A stretch of 64,000 nt of DNA from Myxococcales bacterium. GTDB taxonomy: Bacteria > Myxococcota_A > Polyangia > Fen-1088. The stretch spans positions 666,057 through 730,056 of the forward strand of contig JAGTJU010000004.1 in the NCBI GenBank assembly GCA_022184915.1, in the 5' to 3' direction. Position numbers and translations under genes: made by a program. The notes beneath the pieces were generated by a model that was not told the origin of the DNA, searched no databases, and saw nothing but the letters and a program-made list of their open reading frames with translations. This document shows, one piece after another, positions 8,451 to 17,882 of this stretch; the first letter of the stretch is position 1, and every line of letters begins with the position of its first letter.

Positions 8451-9322
8451 CAGCTCCAATAGAGGATGAGCGCCACGGCCGCGACGTAGAGGAGAAGGTT
8501 GGCGAGGAATGGGCGATCGCGCAGCATGGAATCGGTCGGGCTATCGGCGTCGGTTCTGCTGAACGTCAGACCGTAAAAACGAACGATGCCAAAAACCACG
8601 AACGGGACCGTCAGGGCGAGCCCTCGGGTCTGGAAGAGCCCTACGGCGTGTTCCGATTGCGTGTACGCGCCGTAGGTGACCACCGTCGCGAGCGCCAGCG
8701 CTGCCATCAGGATACGCAGCACCCCGGGGTGATAGCGCTCGAGGACCTCGCGGCTTTTGCCCACGCCATCCTCCAGCAGACGTAGCTCATGGGCCCGCTT
8801 TCCGAAGCCCAGCAACGACGACAGGAGGAGGGTGCACACCAGAAGCCAGGGCGAAGCCGGCACCGAGATGGCCGTGGCACCTGCAGCGACCCTCAACAAA
8901 AACCCCAGGCTGATGCAACCTACGTCCAAGAAAGGAACCCGTTTGAGCCAAAACGTGTACGCGAGGTTCAGGCCGAAGTAGCAAGCTGCCACCACGGCCA
9001 GGGCCGGGGATAGCAGAAAGGCGCCCAGCAGCGCGGCTACCGTGAAAGCTGCCGTGCCCGCCCGGGCGGCGGGAAGTGGCAACGTCCCGGCGGCGATGGG
9101 ACGGCGCCGCTTGACGGGGTGCGCGCGGTCCTTCTCCACGTCGACGATGTCGTTGAGAAGATAAACGGCGCTCGAGAGCACGCAGAAGCTGGCGACGGCG
9201 CCGAGAGCGCGCAAGGCCGCAGCCAGGTCGTAAATGCGCAGGGAGAACACCAGGGGTGCCGCCACGAATGCGTTCTTGACCCACTGGTGGGGGCGGGCCG
9301 CCTTGAGGAGAGGGAAGAGCAT
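8450..9322 (-). CDS. UbiA-family prenyltransferase, decaprenyl-phosphate phosphoribosyltransferase-like
   Basis: 290-aa polytopic membrane protein with the UbiA fold. The first Asp-rich motif reads NDIVDVEKDRAHPVKRRRPIAAG over residues about 60-85 (key residues N, D, D, D, R, H, P, K, RP). This is the signature of the Rv3806c/DPPR-synthase branch, which transfers phosphoribose from PRPP to a polyprenyl phosphate. A second acidic motif region (GKRAHELRLLEDG) follows near residue 185. Nine or so hydrophobic helices are visible. In mycobacteria this enzyme feeds decaprenyl-phosphoryl-arabinose synthesis; no arabinan genes lie nearby, so the substrate here is open. Start ATG at 9322; the frame remains open far upstream, but that part overlaps the divergent sigma factor gene and is not coding. 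Confidence 0.85.
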   Translation of the reverse strand: MLFPLLKAARPHQWVKNAFVAAPLVFSLRIYDLAAALRALGAVASFCVLSSAVYLLNDIVDVEKDRAHPVKRRRPIAAGTLPLPAARAGTAAFTVAALLGAFLLSPALAVVAACYFGLNLAYTFWLKRVPFLDVGCISLGFLLRVAAGATAISVPASPWLLVCTLLLSSLLGFGKRAHELRLLEDGVGKSREVLERYHPGVLRILMAALALATVVTYGAYTQSEHAVGLFQTRGLALTVPFVVFGIVRFYGLTFSRTDADSPTDSMLRDRPFLANLLLYVAAVALILYWS

Positions 9323-9496
9323 GAAAAAGGCGCGCAGTTTACTCCGAAGCCGGTCTGCGCCAAGCCTTTCCTCGAGCGGGCGAGCTCCCTCTTCCGAAGG
9401 CGAGGGCCTGCCGTTTTGCGTCCCAGGGCGAAAGCGAGCCGACGGCTTGTGGCGGGTGCGCCGTGGTGTAGAGTCTTGGTAAGCTCCCTGGTAGAC

Positions 9497-10126
9497 GTGC
9501 TCGATACCGAATCTCCGCAAGCCGCAGACGGCGGTCCGCCCGACGACGAGTTGGTCGAAAAGGCCAAGACCGGTGATTTTTCTGCCTTCGAAACCCTCGT
9601 GCAGCGCCACCAAGAGCGGGTGTACCGCCTGGCTCTGCGCATGACGGGGGGGGAGTCTGACGCGCAAGAGGTGGTTCAAGACGCGTTGCTCTCCGCCTGG
9701 CGCAACCTTGCCAAGTTCGAGGGCAAAGCCCAATTTGGCAGCTGGCTTTACCGCATCGCCGCGAACGCTGCGCTCATGCTCTTGCGGTCCCGGCGCCGTC
9801 ACCCCCAGGTATCGATGGAGGACATCAAGCTCGACGGCGCTGACGAACCGGGGCCTAATGGCTTCGGTAGCGGCGCCGGCGATGACTGGTCGAAGCGTCC
9901 CGACGACCAGCTTCAGTCTACCGAGCTCCGAAGTGCCATCCAGAGCGCTGTCGACGAGCTGCCGGAGGCGTCGCGTGCCGTGTTCCTCGTGCGCGACGTC
10001 GAGGGGCTTTCCACGGAAGAGACAGCCGAAATGCTCGGTTTGTCCGTGCCTGCCGTCAAGACGCGCCTCCATCGGGCGCGGCTGGCCCTGCGCGAGGCCA
10101 TCACGCGTTATTTCGAGGCGCGGTGA
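9497..10126 (+). CDS. RNA polymerase sigma factor, ECF (sigma-E/RpoE-like) family
   Basis: About 209-aa ECF sigma factor. Region 2 spans residues about 15-90 (DDELVEKAKTGDFSAFETLV, then DAQEVVQDALLSAWRNL and FGSWLYRIAANAALMLLR). A variable acidic linker follows, then region 4 at about 145-205 (VDELPEASRAVFLVRDVEG, helix-turn-helix with LGLSVPAVKTRLHRARLAL). No C-terminal extension. The start is uncertain: GTG at 9497 gives a normal-length protein, but the frame is open further upstream and a TTG at 9476 is possible. Its stop overlaps the GTG of the next gene by 3 nt, tying it to the two DUF3857 proteins. No zinc-finger anti-sigma gene is adjacent, which is unusual for this class. Confidence 0.88.
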   Translation: MLDTESPQAADGGPPDDELVEKAKTGDFSAFETLVQRHQERVYRLALRMTGGESDAQEVVQDALLSAWRNLAKFEGKAQFGSWLYRIAANAALMLLRSRRRHPQVSMEDIKLDGADEPGPNGFGSGAGDDWSKRPDDQLQSTELRSAIQSAVDELPEASRAVFLVRDVEGLSTEETAEMLGLSVPAVKTRLHRARLALREAITRYFEAR

Positions 10127-13100
10127 CTTCGGGTTCGGTCTTGACGCGCCCCCCGCTGCCCCTGCCGAACAACCCAGCCGCCTCCGCCGCAAAGATAGCA
10201 GGGGGAGAACGTGGTGCTCGTGGGTCGTGGCTACCGACGCTGCAGCGTTTGGCCCTCTGCCTCGGCGTTCTATCGTGCGTGGCGACGAATGCAGCACGTG
10301 CAGACGACGGGAGACCTGCGGCTCCGTCTGGGACCGCCTTTTCGTCCGACGACGGCAATCCTTATTGGGTTCGCTACCACCAGGCGCTCGTGGACATTTC
10401 GGCAAGCGACCCCGGCGCCGAAGCCATCGGCCCGCTGCTCGAGCTCGTGGGGCTTTACGATAGCCTGCCCGACCGCCCCGTCATTGACGCTGTCGCAGAG
10501 GTCGCCCGGACCGCCTTCGAGCCCCGCCGCGGCGACCCCCTGGTCGGGGCTTGGGCGGCCTTTCATCTGGCGCGATGGGAAGACGAGCGGGGTCGAACCG
10601 ACGAGGCTCGTCGGCTGCGCGAGCGCCTTGGTCTGATCGAAGATTTCTGGGTCCTTGGGCCCTTCGAGGCTCAAGGTCGATCGACCCTGGAGTCGCCGCT
10701 TGCCCCCGAGCGGGAGCCGCTCAGCGTCCTCGCCACCGTCCCGTTCGAGGGAAAGTTTCAGAGCGTCTCCTGGCGCAAGGTGCGGAGTATGTCTCGTGCA
10801 GGCGTGGTCTTGGTGGGGGCTGCGGTGGCGCCCGACGACCAGGCTGCGGCGTTTCTTGCGGTCTACGTTCGGAGTGCCCGGAAACAAGCGGCGGCGTTGC
10901 GCCTCGGTAGCTCCGGCCCGGTGAAGGCGTGGCTCAACGGGCGGGCCGTCCTGACCCGCGAGGTCGAGCGGCCTGCGCGACTCGACCAGGACGCCGCCCC
11001 CGTGCAGCTCGAGCGCGGCGAAAACCTGCTGGTGCTCAAGACGGTGAACCTGGACGGCGCGTGGCGCTTGTTGGTGCGCCTAACGGATCCGCAAGGGCTT
11101 CCCTTGTCAGGCGTGACCGCCACCCTCGAGGGTAAGCGGTCAGCGCCCTTGGGTCCCGCGGGCCCCGCGACGCGCACCGTCCGAGATCTCGGTCCTGAGC
11201 TAGAAGCGCGCTGGACGCGGGCCCTGGCCGCCGGAAAGACCGAGAAAGCCCGGCAACTTGCGTTGTCTCTCGCTCGCTTCTGGGCACACGCAAGCCCTTT
11301 CGATCAGGAAGAGAAACCAGGCGAGAGGGTCCTTCGCGCCACCTTGGAAAAGGGGGATGCTTTCGCGTTGTGGCGGTTGCTGGGTGAGATCGCCGCCGAA
11401 GACAACGATCGCCTTGCGGCGTTGGAAAAAGCGCTCTCGCTCGACCCGCCTGCCGTCGAGCGATGCCTCGTGCTTTGCGAGCTCGGCGACCTGGCTCAGG
11501 CAGCCCGGCGGCCGGTGCGTGCACTGTCTTTGCGCCAGCAGGCGATCGCGACCGAAGATGCGGCGGGAAGCGGGCGTTGTTGGCCCGCGCACTTGGCGCT
11601 TGCCGAGGAGGCTCGGGCGGCCGGCATGCCGGCCTGGGCATGGCAACGCCTCGAAGCTCTTCCGGCCGCGCTGGAGGAGCTGCCCCCCGTGCAGAAACGC
11701 CAGATTCAGGTCGCGTTGGCCTTGGGTCAGGTCGAAAGGGCGCGCGGAACGGCTGCGGCCCTGGCCAAAAGAAGGCAAACGGATTCCGACTTGGCCGATA
11801 CCCTCCTTGATGGGGCCCGTGCTGCACGTGACACTGACACCCTGCTTCGCCTCACGGAGAGCCTGGCAAAGCGGCGCCCCGATCTTTCGTTTTGGACGCA
11901 GGACTGGGCCGAGGCCCTCGAGGGGGCTGGGCGGCTCGATGAGGCAACGCGCGTGTTGTCGGACGCCGTCGAGGCTGTCCCGGGGGCCGCCGACCTGCAC
12001 GAGGCGCTGGGCCGCTTGCACGCCCGGAGGGGCCGTTCGTCCGAGGCGGTTCGGGCGATGGAGCAAGCGCTTTCCTTGCGTCCACAGAATCCCACTTTGC
12101 GGAAATACAGAGAGTCCCTGACTCGGGACGACGACGGGCGCGCCGACGAAGCCGCAGCCGACCTGGCTCGGCGCTATGCCCTCGATCCCACCGCCCTCGT
12201 CAGCGAAGCCCTGGCGCCCCCTCTGCCCGCCGCCCCGGAAGATGCCGCACGGGTGCTGCTGGACCGGCGGGTGGTCAACGTGCACGAGAATGGACTTTCG
12301 GAAGTGTTTGCGCAGCGGCTCGTCCACGTGCTGACCGAGCCTGGCGCCCGGCAAAACGAGACGTTCTACATTCGCTACACGCCTGGGTCCCAGGAGGTGG
12401 AGGTCCGCCAAGCGCGCGTCTACCGGCGCAACCCGAGCGGCGTGCTCGAGATCTCGTCGGCCACGGGGCGCGAGGATCGCGACCTGTCAGAGCCTTGGTA
12501 CTCGCTTTACTACGACAACCGTGCCGAGGTGGTGACCTTCGAGGGCCTGCACCCCGGCGATGTGCTCGAGATCCAGTACACCGTGGCCGACGTGGCGGCT
12601 CGCAACGAAATGTCAGGCTATTTTGGCGATTTTCAGTTCGTGGCGGAGACCGTGCCCACGAACCTTTGGCAGTACGTGCTGGTGGGGCCAAGCCGAAAGA
12701 CATTCTTTTTTCACACGCCCACGCTGCCTGGGTTCTCGCGAGACCAGGTCGAGCGGGGGGGGCGACGTGAGTACCGGTTCGAGGCCCGTCCCGTGGCCAA
12801 GGTGATCCCTGAGCCTTCGATGCCGGGGTGGGCCGAGGTGGCGCCCTACCTCCACGTGAGCACCTATGAAACCTGGGATCAGGTCGGTCGGTGGTACTGG
12901 AACTTGGTTGCCGAGCAGCTCGTTCCCGACGCCAACGTGAAGCGACTCGCCGAAACCGCGGTCGCCGGGGCCAAGACACTCGAGGACAAGGTGCGCGCCG
13001 TCCACGAGGCTGTCATCCGAGGAACGCGCTACGTGGGGCTCGAGTTCGGGATCCACGGCTACAAGCCTTACCGGGTGTCGCAGATCCTCTCCCGCCGCTT

Positions 13101-14067
13101 CGGGGACTGCAAAGACAAGGCTTCTTTGATGGTCTCGATGCTGAAAGTGGTCGGTGTCGAAGCCGAGTTGGTCCTGCTGCGCACCCGGCGCGGGGGTGCT
13201 GTGGAAGCGGCGCCGGCTTCGCTGGCCGTATTCGATCACGCGATCGTGTATGTGCCCGCCCTCGATCTTTACCTCGATGGTACGGCCGAGTTCTCCGGCA
13301 TGAAGGAGCTTCCTCATCAGGACCAGGGAACCATGGCGTTGCGGGTGAGCTCAACGGGGCAAACGCTGGTGCAAACGCCTGTCTTGCCTTCGCGGGACAA
13401 TCAGGCGCGCCGCACCTGGAGCGTGGCGCTCGGCGCTGACGGAGCTGCCAAGGTGGAGGAGACGGTGATGGTGCGGGGACAGGCGGCGCCGGAGTGGCGT
13501 CAGCACTACCAGACGGCCGGAGAGCGTCTCGATAAGTACGGCAAAATTTGGAACGCCCGGTTCCCAGGCGCCGTCGTTTCTGCGCTTGCCATCACGGGCA
13601 CCGAAGCTCCCAGCGAACCGGTCGCCGTGAGCGCCACGATCGACGTGCCCCATCTGGCCGTGGCTCAGGGGCCTGCGCTGCTGCTGCCCCTTGCCTCGCG
13701 AACGCCCGAGTACCTGCGCGCCTACGCGAGGCTGTCTCACCGCCGCATGGACCTCGTGCTCTCGTATCCCTGGCAGCACGAGGAGACCTTGGTGTTCGAC
13801 CTGCCCCCGGGGTTCGAGGTTGCGCGTCTGCCGAAGGACCTCGAGATCGAAGCGCCGTTCGGACGTTTTCGGCTGGCGATCGTTCGCGACGCTGAGCTCG
13901 GTAGCCGGCTCACGGTGGAAAGCCGCCTCGACATGGTAGAGTACCGGTTCTCGTCCGCGCAGTACGGAGCTTTCAGGCAGTTTCTGGGCGCGGCCGAGGC
14001 CGCTTTGCGTGACCACGTTCGGCTCGAACCTGTGCAGCGGCCGACTGTGGGGGTGTCGGGACAATGA
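10123..14067 (+). CDS. giant TPR-DUF3857-transglutaminase-like exported protein (catalytic triad intact)
   Basis: 1314-aa protein. N-terminal signal segment (LQRLALCLGVLSCVATNAARA), then a long helical TPR-like half to about residue 690. A DUF3857-type beta domain spans about 715-890, a transglutaminase-like core about 950-1060, and a beta-rich C-terminal domain follows. In the core the likely triad is Cys996 (RFGDCKDKAS), His1039 (FDHAIVY) and Asp1052 (LYLDGTA), the normal order for this superfamily. Such proteins are periplasmic or envelope-located and may act as peptidases or cross-linkers; the substrate is unknown. GTG start overlaps the sigma factor stop; the stop overlaps the next gene's ATG (ATGA). 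The coupled sigma-DUF3857-DUF3857 order suggests one functional unit. Confidence 0.85.
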   Translation: MTSGSVLTRPPLPLPNNPAASAAKIAGGERGARGSWLPTLQRLALCLGVLSCVATNAARADDGRPAAPSGTAFSSDDGNPYWVRYHQALVDISASDPGAEAIGPLLELVGLYDSLPDRPVIDAVAEVARTAFEPRRGDPLVGAWAAFHLARWEDERGRTDEARRLRERLGLIEDFWVLGPFEAQGRSTLESPLAPEREPLSVLATVPFEGKFQSVSWRKVRSMSRAGVVLVGAAVAPDDQAAAFLAVYVRSARKQAAALRLGSSGPVKAWLNGRAVLTREVERPARLDQDAAPVQLERGENLLVLKTVNLDGAWRLLVRLTDPQGLPLSGVTATLEGKRSAPLGPAGPATRTVRDLGPELEARWTRALAAGKTEKARQLALSLARFWAHASPFDQEEKPGERVLRATLEKGDAFALWRLLGEIAAEDNDRLAALEKALSLDPPAVERCLVLCELGDLAQAARRPVRALSLRQQAIATEDAAGSGRCWPAHLALAEEARAAGMPAWAWQRLEALPAALEELPPVQKRQIQVALALGQVERARGTAAALAKRRQTDSDLADTLLDGARAARDTDTLLRLTESLAKRRPDLSFWTQDWAEALEGAGRLDEATRVLSDAVEAVPGAADLHEALGRLHARRGRSSEAVRAMEQALSLRPQNPTLRKYRESLTRDDDGRADEAAADLARRYALDPTALVSEALAPPLPAAPEDAARVLLDRRVVNVHENGLSEVFAQRLVHVLTEPGARQNETFYIRYTPGSQEVEVRQARVYRRNPSGVLEISSATGREDRDLSEPWYSLYYDNRAEVVTFEGLHPGDVLEIQYTVADVAARNEMSGYFGDFQFVAETVPTNLWQYVLVGPSRKTFFFHTPTLPGFSRDQVERGGRREYRFEARPVAKVIPEPSMPGWAEVAPYLHVSTYETWDQVGRWYWNLVAEQLVPDANVKRLAETAVAGAKTLEDKVRAVHEAVIRGTRYVGLEFGIHGYKPYRVSQILSRRFGDCKDKASLMVSMLKVVGVEAELVLLRTRRGGAVEAAPASLAVFDHAIVYVPALDLYLDGTAEFSGMKELPHQDQGTMALRVSSTGQTLVQTPVLPSRDNQARRTWSVALGADGAAKVEETVMVRGQAAPEWRQHYQTAGERLDKYGKIWNARFPGAVVSALAITGTEAPSEPVAVSATIDVPHLAVAQGPALLLPLASRTPEYLRAYARLSHRRMDLVLSYPWQHEETLVFDLPPGFEVARLPKDLEIEAPFGRFRLAIVRDAELGSRLTVESRLDMVEYRFSSAQYGAFRQFLGAAEAALRDHVRLEPVQRPTVGVSGQ

Positions 14068-17000
14068 AGGCAGCCTCCTCGTTCGTGAGGCAGGGGACGC
14101 CTGGCTTTCGTCGTGGCCTTGCCCGAGGCGTTTCGTCAGGTGTGTTCGGGGCGTTTCTGGCGGCGGCAGTGGGGTGGGGGTGTGCCACCTCGGGAGCGCA
14201 GCAACGCGGTGCCGAGGGCAGCCCTCTGTCTCAGGAAGGCTGGGCGCACGCGATCGCGGGAGATGCCGAACGTGCACGGCGAGACTTCACGGCTGCGCTT
14301 GCCGCCGCGCCCGAAGATCCCTTTGCGCGCTACGGGCGGCTGGCCTTGGCGTTCGAGCATGGCGACACGGAGGCCGCGCTCGACGACCTCCAGCTTCTGC
14401 TGGCCGACGCTGATCGAAAGGACGCGGGCCCGTGGACACGCTGGCTGGCCAACGCGGCGGCGGTCTGGCTCGACGTGCTCATGTTCGAGACCTCCGCGTG
14501 GCAAGCCCGTTGGGCCGAGCTGATGGCGATCCCGGGGGAGCGGCTCCCGTGGCCCGTGCGCCTCGAATGGCTCCAGGCCCTGGACGACACCGCACGCCGG
14601 ATGGGGCAGCCCGAGCGTCTCGTCGAGGTGGCGCAGCGGGCTCACTGCCCGCGGACAGCCGTGCAGCAGGGCTCTGCAGGCCGCCGGCCCGTGCTAGACC
14701 TCCGCGTGCCGCTCGGCCAAGGGACCCGCACGCAGAGTGAAGGGCCCGTTCAGGTCTCGGGGTGCCGAGTCCAGGTGCCGTCCCGCGATGGGTTGCCCGG
14801 CGTCGTGCTCATCCGCTCCGAGCTCGAACTACCCGAAGGCGGCGCCTACGATGTGGTGCTCGACTACCGAGGCCTCGCAGCGCTGCGCGTGGACGAAGGG
14901 CCCTACCACGCTCACGGGTCAACCGACGCCTGGGGACCGCATCACTCGGCGATGCGGGTCACGCTTGCGCCCGGGCGGCACACACTCGAGCTGCGGCTTT
15001 CGACCTACGGGGGTGGTGCAGAGTACTGGTTGGCGGCCTTTCATGCCGATGCCGAGGCCATCGTCCCCAAGACATCCCCGGAGCCCTTGCCTCTCCACGA
15101 ACCGGCTGCGGTGGCTTTGGGAGCGCTGACGCGGGTGCAGGTCGCGCGGCTCGAGGGTCGGTGGCACGAGGGCCTGCGCGCCTTCGAGACACTGCGGGGC
15201 CTGCGCACCTTCGCTTTGGGCCTGGTCGAGTCAGGGCGCTTCGCCTTGGCTGATCCCACGGCCCCGGACAACGTGACCCGGGATCGGGCGCGGAGTGCTT
15301 TCCGGTTGGCGATCGAGAGGGATCCGGCGGCCGTGCGCGCGCGCCTGGCGCTGTCCTCGCTCGAGAGCCTCGAGGGGCGAACCCGCGAGGCGACCCTTCA
15401 AGCTCAGGCCGCCCGGAAACAGGCGCCGCGCTTCTGGCCCGCCGCCCTGGCCGCACACGAGGCCTTCAGCGTAGATGGCCTCGAGCACCAGGCTGATGAA
15501 GCCCTCGATGCGGCGCTGGCGATCGTGGGCATCGCAAGCGCGGGCCAGCCTCCCCGCGTGTGGGGATGTCCCGTGCTCGAGGCGGCTTTTCGGCGCGCGC
15601 GACAACGTGATCACCTTGGCTCTTTGGATTCTTGGCTCGACCTACTAAATCGGTGTGACGCCCGAGACCTCGGGCGTGCGGCCCAGGCGCTCGACCGTGG
15701 TATGCCCGCGCTTGCCGCGCAGCTGTATGCGGCGGCAGGCGCCGTGTCGGCGGCGCCTCACTGGCAGACGCTCGACCACGCGCAGGCGCTGGCCGCTGCG
15801 GGGCAGACGCGCTCCGCCATGGCCCTCGTCGAAGCCGAAGCGCGGGTGTGGGCGCGTGACCCCTCCTTCGTTCTGCGTCTCGCGAACCTGCACACCCAGC
15901 AGGGTGACGAGGCCAGGGCGCGTGCCGTGCTGACGGACGCCTTGCAACGTTTCCCCGGCGCGACCGACGTGCGCCAGGCAGCGCGGGCCTTAGGGGTGCC
16001 GCTTCCCATCGATGGCGAACGCGTGGACGGCCTCGGGGTGATTCGCCGCTTCCTGAATTCGGACCGGCGTTACGACGCGCCTGCCGTGTTCGTCCTCGAC
16101 CGCCTGGCCGAGCGGGTCTTCCCTGACGGCACGCGCATGCTGCTCACCCACGGGATCGTTCGGGTGCAGTCGAAGGAAGCCCTCGACCGCTGGGGCGAAG
16201 TCAATGTGCCCGCAGGCGCCGAGGTCCTGACCCTGCGCACGGTCAAGGCCGACCTGACGGTACGGGAGCCCGAAGACATCTTCGGCAAAGAGAGCGTTTC
16301 GGCCCCCGAACTCGAGCCGGGCGACTTCGTCGAGTGGGAAACACTCGAGACCGTCGAACCGTCTGCTGCGTTTGCCCCGGGCTTTTTGGGCCAGCGTTTT
16401 TACTTCCAGTCGAACGAAGCGCCGCTCGACCTGAGCGAGTACCTGGTGGTGCTTCCGACGACCGCGGAGGTCTCCTTCGATCGCCGCGCCCAGGCTCCAG
16501 CTCCCCTCGAAGAGCGACGGGGCGACGGCCTTCGGACGTTGTATTTCGTCGCGCGGCAGGTTCCCCAGGTCTTCCCGGAACGGGCAGCCGACAATGCACT
16601 GCAGTGGATTCCGTCCGTTCGCCTTGCGAGCCAAGTGGACGCCCACACTTGGGCGGCGTTCGTGGCTGAACGCCTGTCGACCATCGCACGACCGTCGCCG
16701 CAGGTCGAAGACGTGGCGGCCGAGGTCCTCGCGGAGGCCGGAGGCCCGAGCGCCGGGCAAGCGGATCGCGCCGCCGCCCTCGTGGCGTGGACCACAAAAA
16801 AGATCGAGGCCGAGGGCACGGCCGATGAACCCGCGACGTTTGCGCTGGCCCGGGGCCGCGGCAACCGCCTGGCGGTGGCTCTGGCGCTGGGGCGGGCGCT
16901 GGGCGTCCGAGCCGAGCCGGTCATGGTTCGCCCCTTGTCCGTGGCCGCACACGACGATGTGTCGTCGCCCGAGGAGGTCATGTCGTTTTCGGAGGTCATC

Positions 17001-17882
17001 CTGTACTTCCCCGAGCTTCCCTCGGCGTCTGGCCAGCCCGGCGTTTTCGTCGACCTTCGCTTGCGGCATGCACCCTTTGGCTACGTGCCACCCGGACTCG
17101 ATGGGGCGCGCGCCCTGAATCTCGATGGTGTGCCGCGCTTCACCTCGAGCTTGGTCTCGGACCGCCGGGAGGTGGACCTGCGCCTCGCGGTCGCGCTCGA
17201 CGGGGGCGCTACGTTAAAGGTCAGTGAGCACCTGGTGGGTAGCCCTGCCATCGAGTGGGCTGAGGCGCTCGAGCAGATCGGCGCCGACGAAGACAAGCGT
17301 CAACGCCGCTTCGAGGATGCCTATTTGGCTCATCAGTTCCCGGGAGCCGAGCTTCAGATGGTCTCGTTCGACGTGCGCGACGGGGAGGTCCACTTGACCT
17401 ACGAGGCGAAACTGGAACGGTTGGCCTCTGTGTCATCGCGAGGCATGACCGTCGAGCCGCGCTTTTTCGTCTCACAACCTGGGCGTCGCTTCGCAACCGA
17501 ACCCACGCGTGCCACAACTCTGCTGGTCGGGCCCGACGTACCCCTGGTCCTGAATGCAACGGTCATCTGGCCCGCAGGGTTTCGCGTGATTGATGCCGGG
17601 GAAGGCGTGGCGGTCGAGCCCCTGGGGCCTCATGGCCCGCGCTTCGTCGAACGCCGGACGGTGTCCCCGGGTCAAGCGGGCAGCCCCGCCCAAGTGGTCA
17701 TTCATCGAGAGTCGCGCGTGCCCCTCCTCCGCGTTTCGTCTTCGTCTTACGCGAAACTGAGCGCTTCGTTGCGCAAAGTCGATGCGGCTGAGCAATCTGT
17801 CATCCGCGTGGTGGCTCCCGACGCCGTGAGCGGCGGACCGGCACGGCCCGTGGTCACTGCAGGAGACGCGCATGCCAAGTGA
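14064..17882 (+). CDS. giant TPR-DUF3857-like protein with degenerate transglutaminase core
   Basis: 1272-aa paralogue-like neighbour of the preceding gene with the same order: signal segment ending in a Cys (VGWGCATSG, possible but non-canonical lipobox), TPR-like helices, DUF3857-like domain from about residue 690, then a transglutaminase-like core. In the core the expected GDCKDKAS block is replaced by ARGRGNRLAV (about residues 927-936), and the position of the catalytic His is Glu (FSEVILY), while the Asp region (FVDLRLR) persists. It is therefore predicted non-catalytic. A structural or regulatory partner of the active protein is the simplest reading (inference). ATG at 14064 overlaps the previous stop by 4 nt, and its own 3' end overlaps gpsA by 11 nt. 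Confidence 0.8.
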   Translation: MKAASSFVRQGTPGFRRGLARGVSSGVFGAFLAAAVGWGCATSGAQQRGAEGSPLSQEGWAHAIAGDAERARRDFTAALAAAPEDPFARYGRLALAFEHGDTEAALDDLQLLLADADRKDAGPWTRWLANAAAVWLDVLMFETSAWQARWAELMAIPGERLPWPVRLEWLQALDDTARRMGQPERLVEVAQRAHCPRTAVQQGSAGRRPVLDLRVPLGQGTRTQSEGPVQVSGCRVQVPSRDGLPGVVLIRSELELPEGGAYDVVLDYRGLAALRVDEGPYHAHGSTDAWGPHHSAMRVTLAPGRHTLELRLSTYGGGAEYWLAAFHADAEAIVPKTSPEPLPLHEPAAVALGALTRVQVARLEGRWHEGLRAFETLRGLRTFALGLVESGRFALADPTAPDNVTRDRARSAFRLAIERDPAAVRARLALSSLESLEGRTREATLQAQAARKQAPRFWPAALAAHEAFSVDGLEHQADEALDAALAIVGIASAGQPPRVWGCPVLEAAFRRARQRDHLGSLDSWLDLLNRCDARDLGRAAQALDRGMPALAAQLYAAAGAVSAAPHWQTLDHAQALAAAGQTRSAMALVEAEARVWARDPSFVLRLANLHTQQGDEARARAVLTDALQRFPGATDVRQAARALGVPLPIDGERVDGLGVIRRFLNSDRRYDAPAVFVLDRLAERVFPDGTRMLLTHGIVRVQSKEALDRWGEVNVPAGAEVLTLRTVKADLTVREPEDIFGKESVSAPELEPGDFVEWETLETVEPSAAFAPGFLGQRFYFQSNEAPLDLSEYLVVLPTTAEVSFDRRAQAPAPLEERRGDGLRTLYFVARQVPQVFPERAADNALQWIPSVRLASQVDAHTWAAFVAERLSTIARPSPQVEDVAAEVLAEAGGPSAGQADRAAALVAWTTKKIEAEGTADEPATFALARGRGNRLAVALALGRALGVRAEPVMVRPLSVAAHDDVSSPEEVMSFSEVILYFPELPSASGQPGVFVDLRLRHAPFGYVPPGLDGARALNLDGVPRFTSSLVSDRREVDLRLAVALDGGATLKVSEHLVGSPAIEWAEALEQIGADEDKRQRRFEDAYLAHQFPGAELQMVSFDVRDGEVHLTYEAKLERLASVSSRGMTVEPRFFVSQPGRRFATEPTRATTLLVGPDVPLVLNATVIWPAGFRVIDAGEGVAVEPLGPHGPRFVERRTVSPGQAGSPAQVVIHRESRVPLLRVSSSSYAKLSASLRKVDAAEQSVIRVVAPDAVSGGPARPVVTAGDAHAK

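Noticed and set aside
9323-10405. N-terminal extension of the UbiA-family gene on the minus strand
   Set aside because: It runs antisense to the sigma factor and into the DUF3857 gene. The true N-terminus MLFPLLKAARPHQWVKN starts at 9322.
11200-12411. 400-codon minus-strand frame
   Set aside because: Lies inside the TPR half of the 1314-aa protein, with no recognisable domain and shadow composition.
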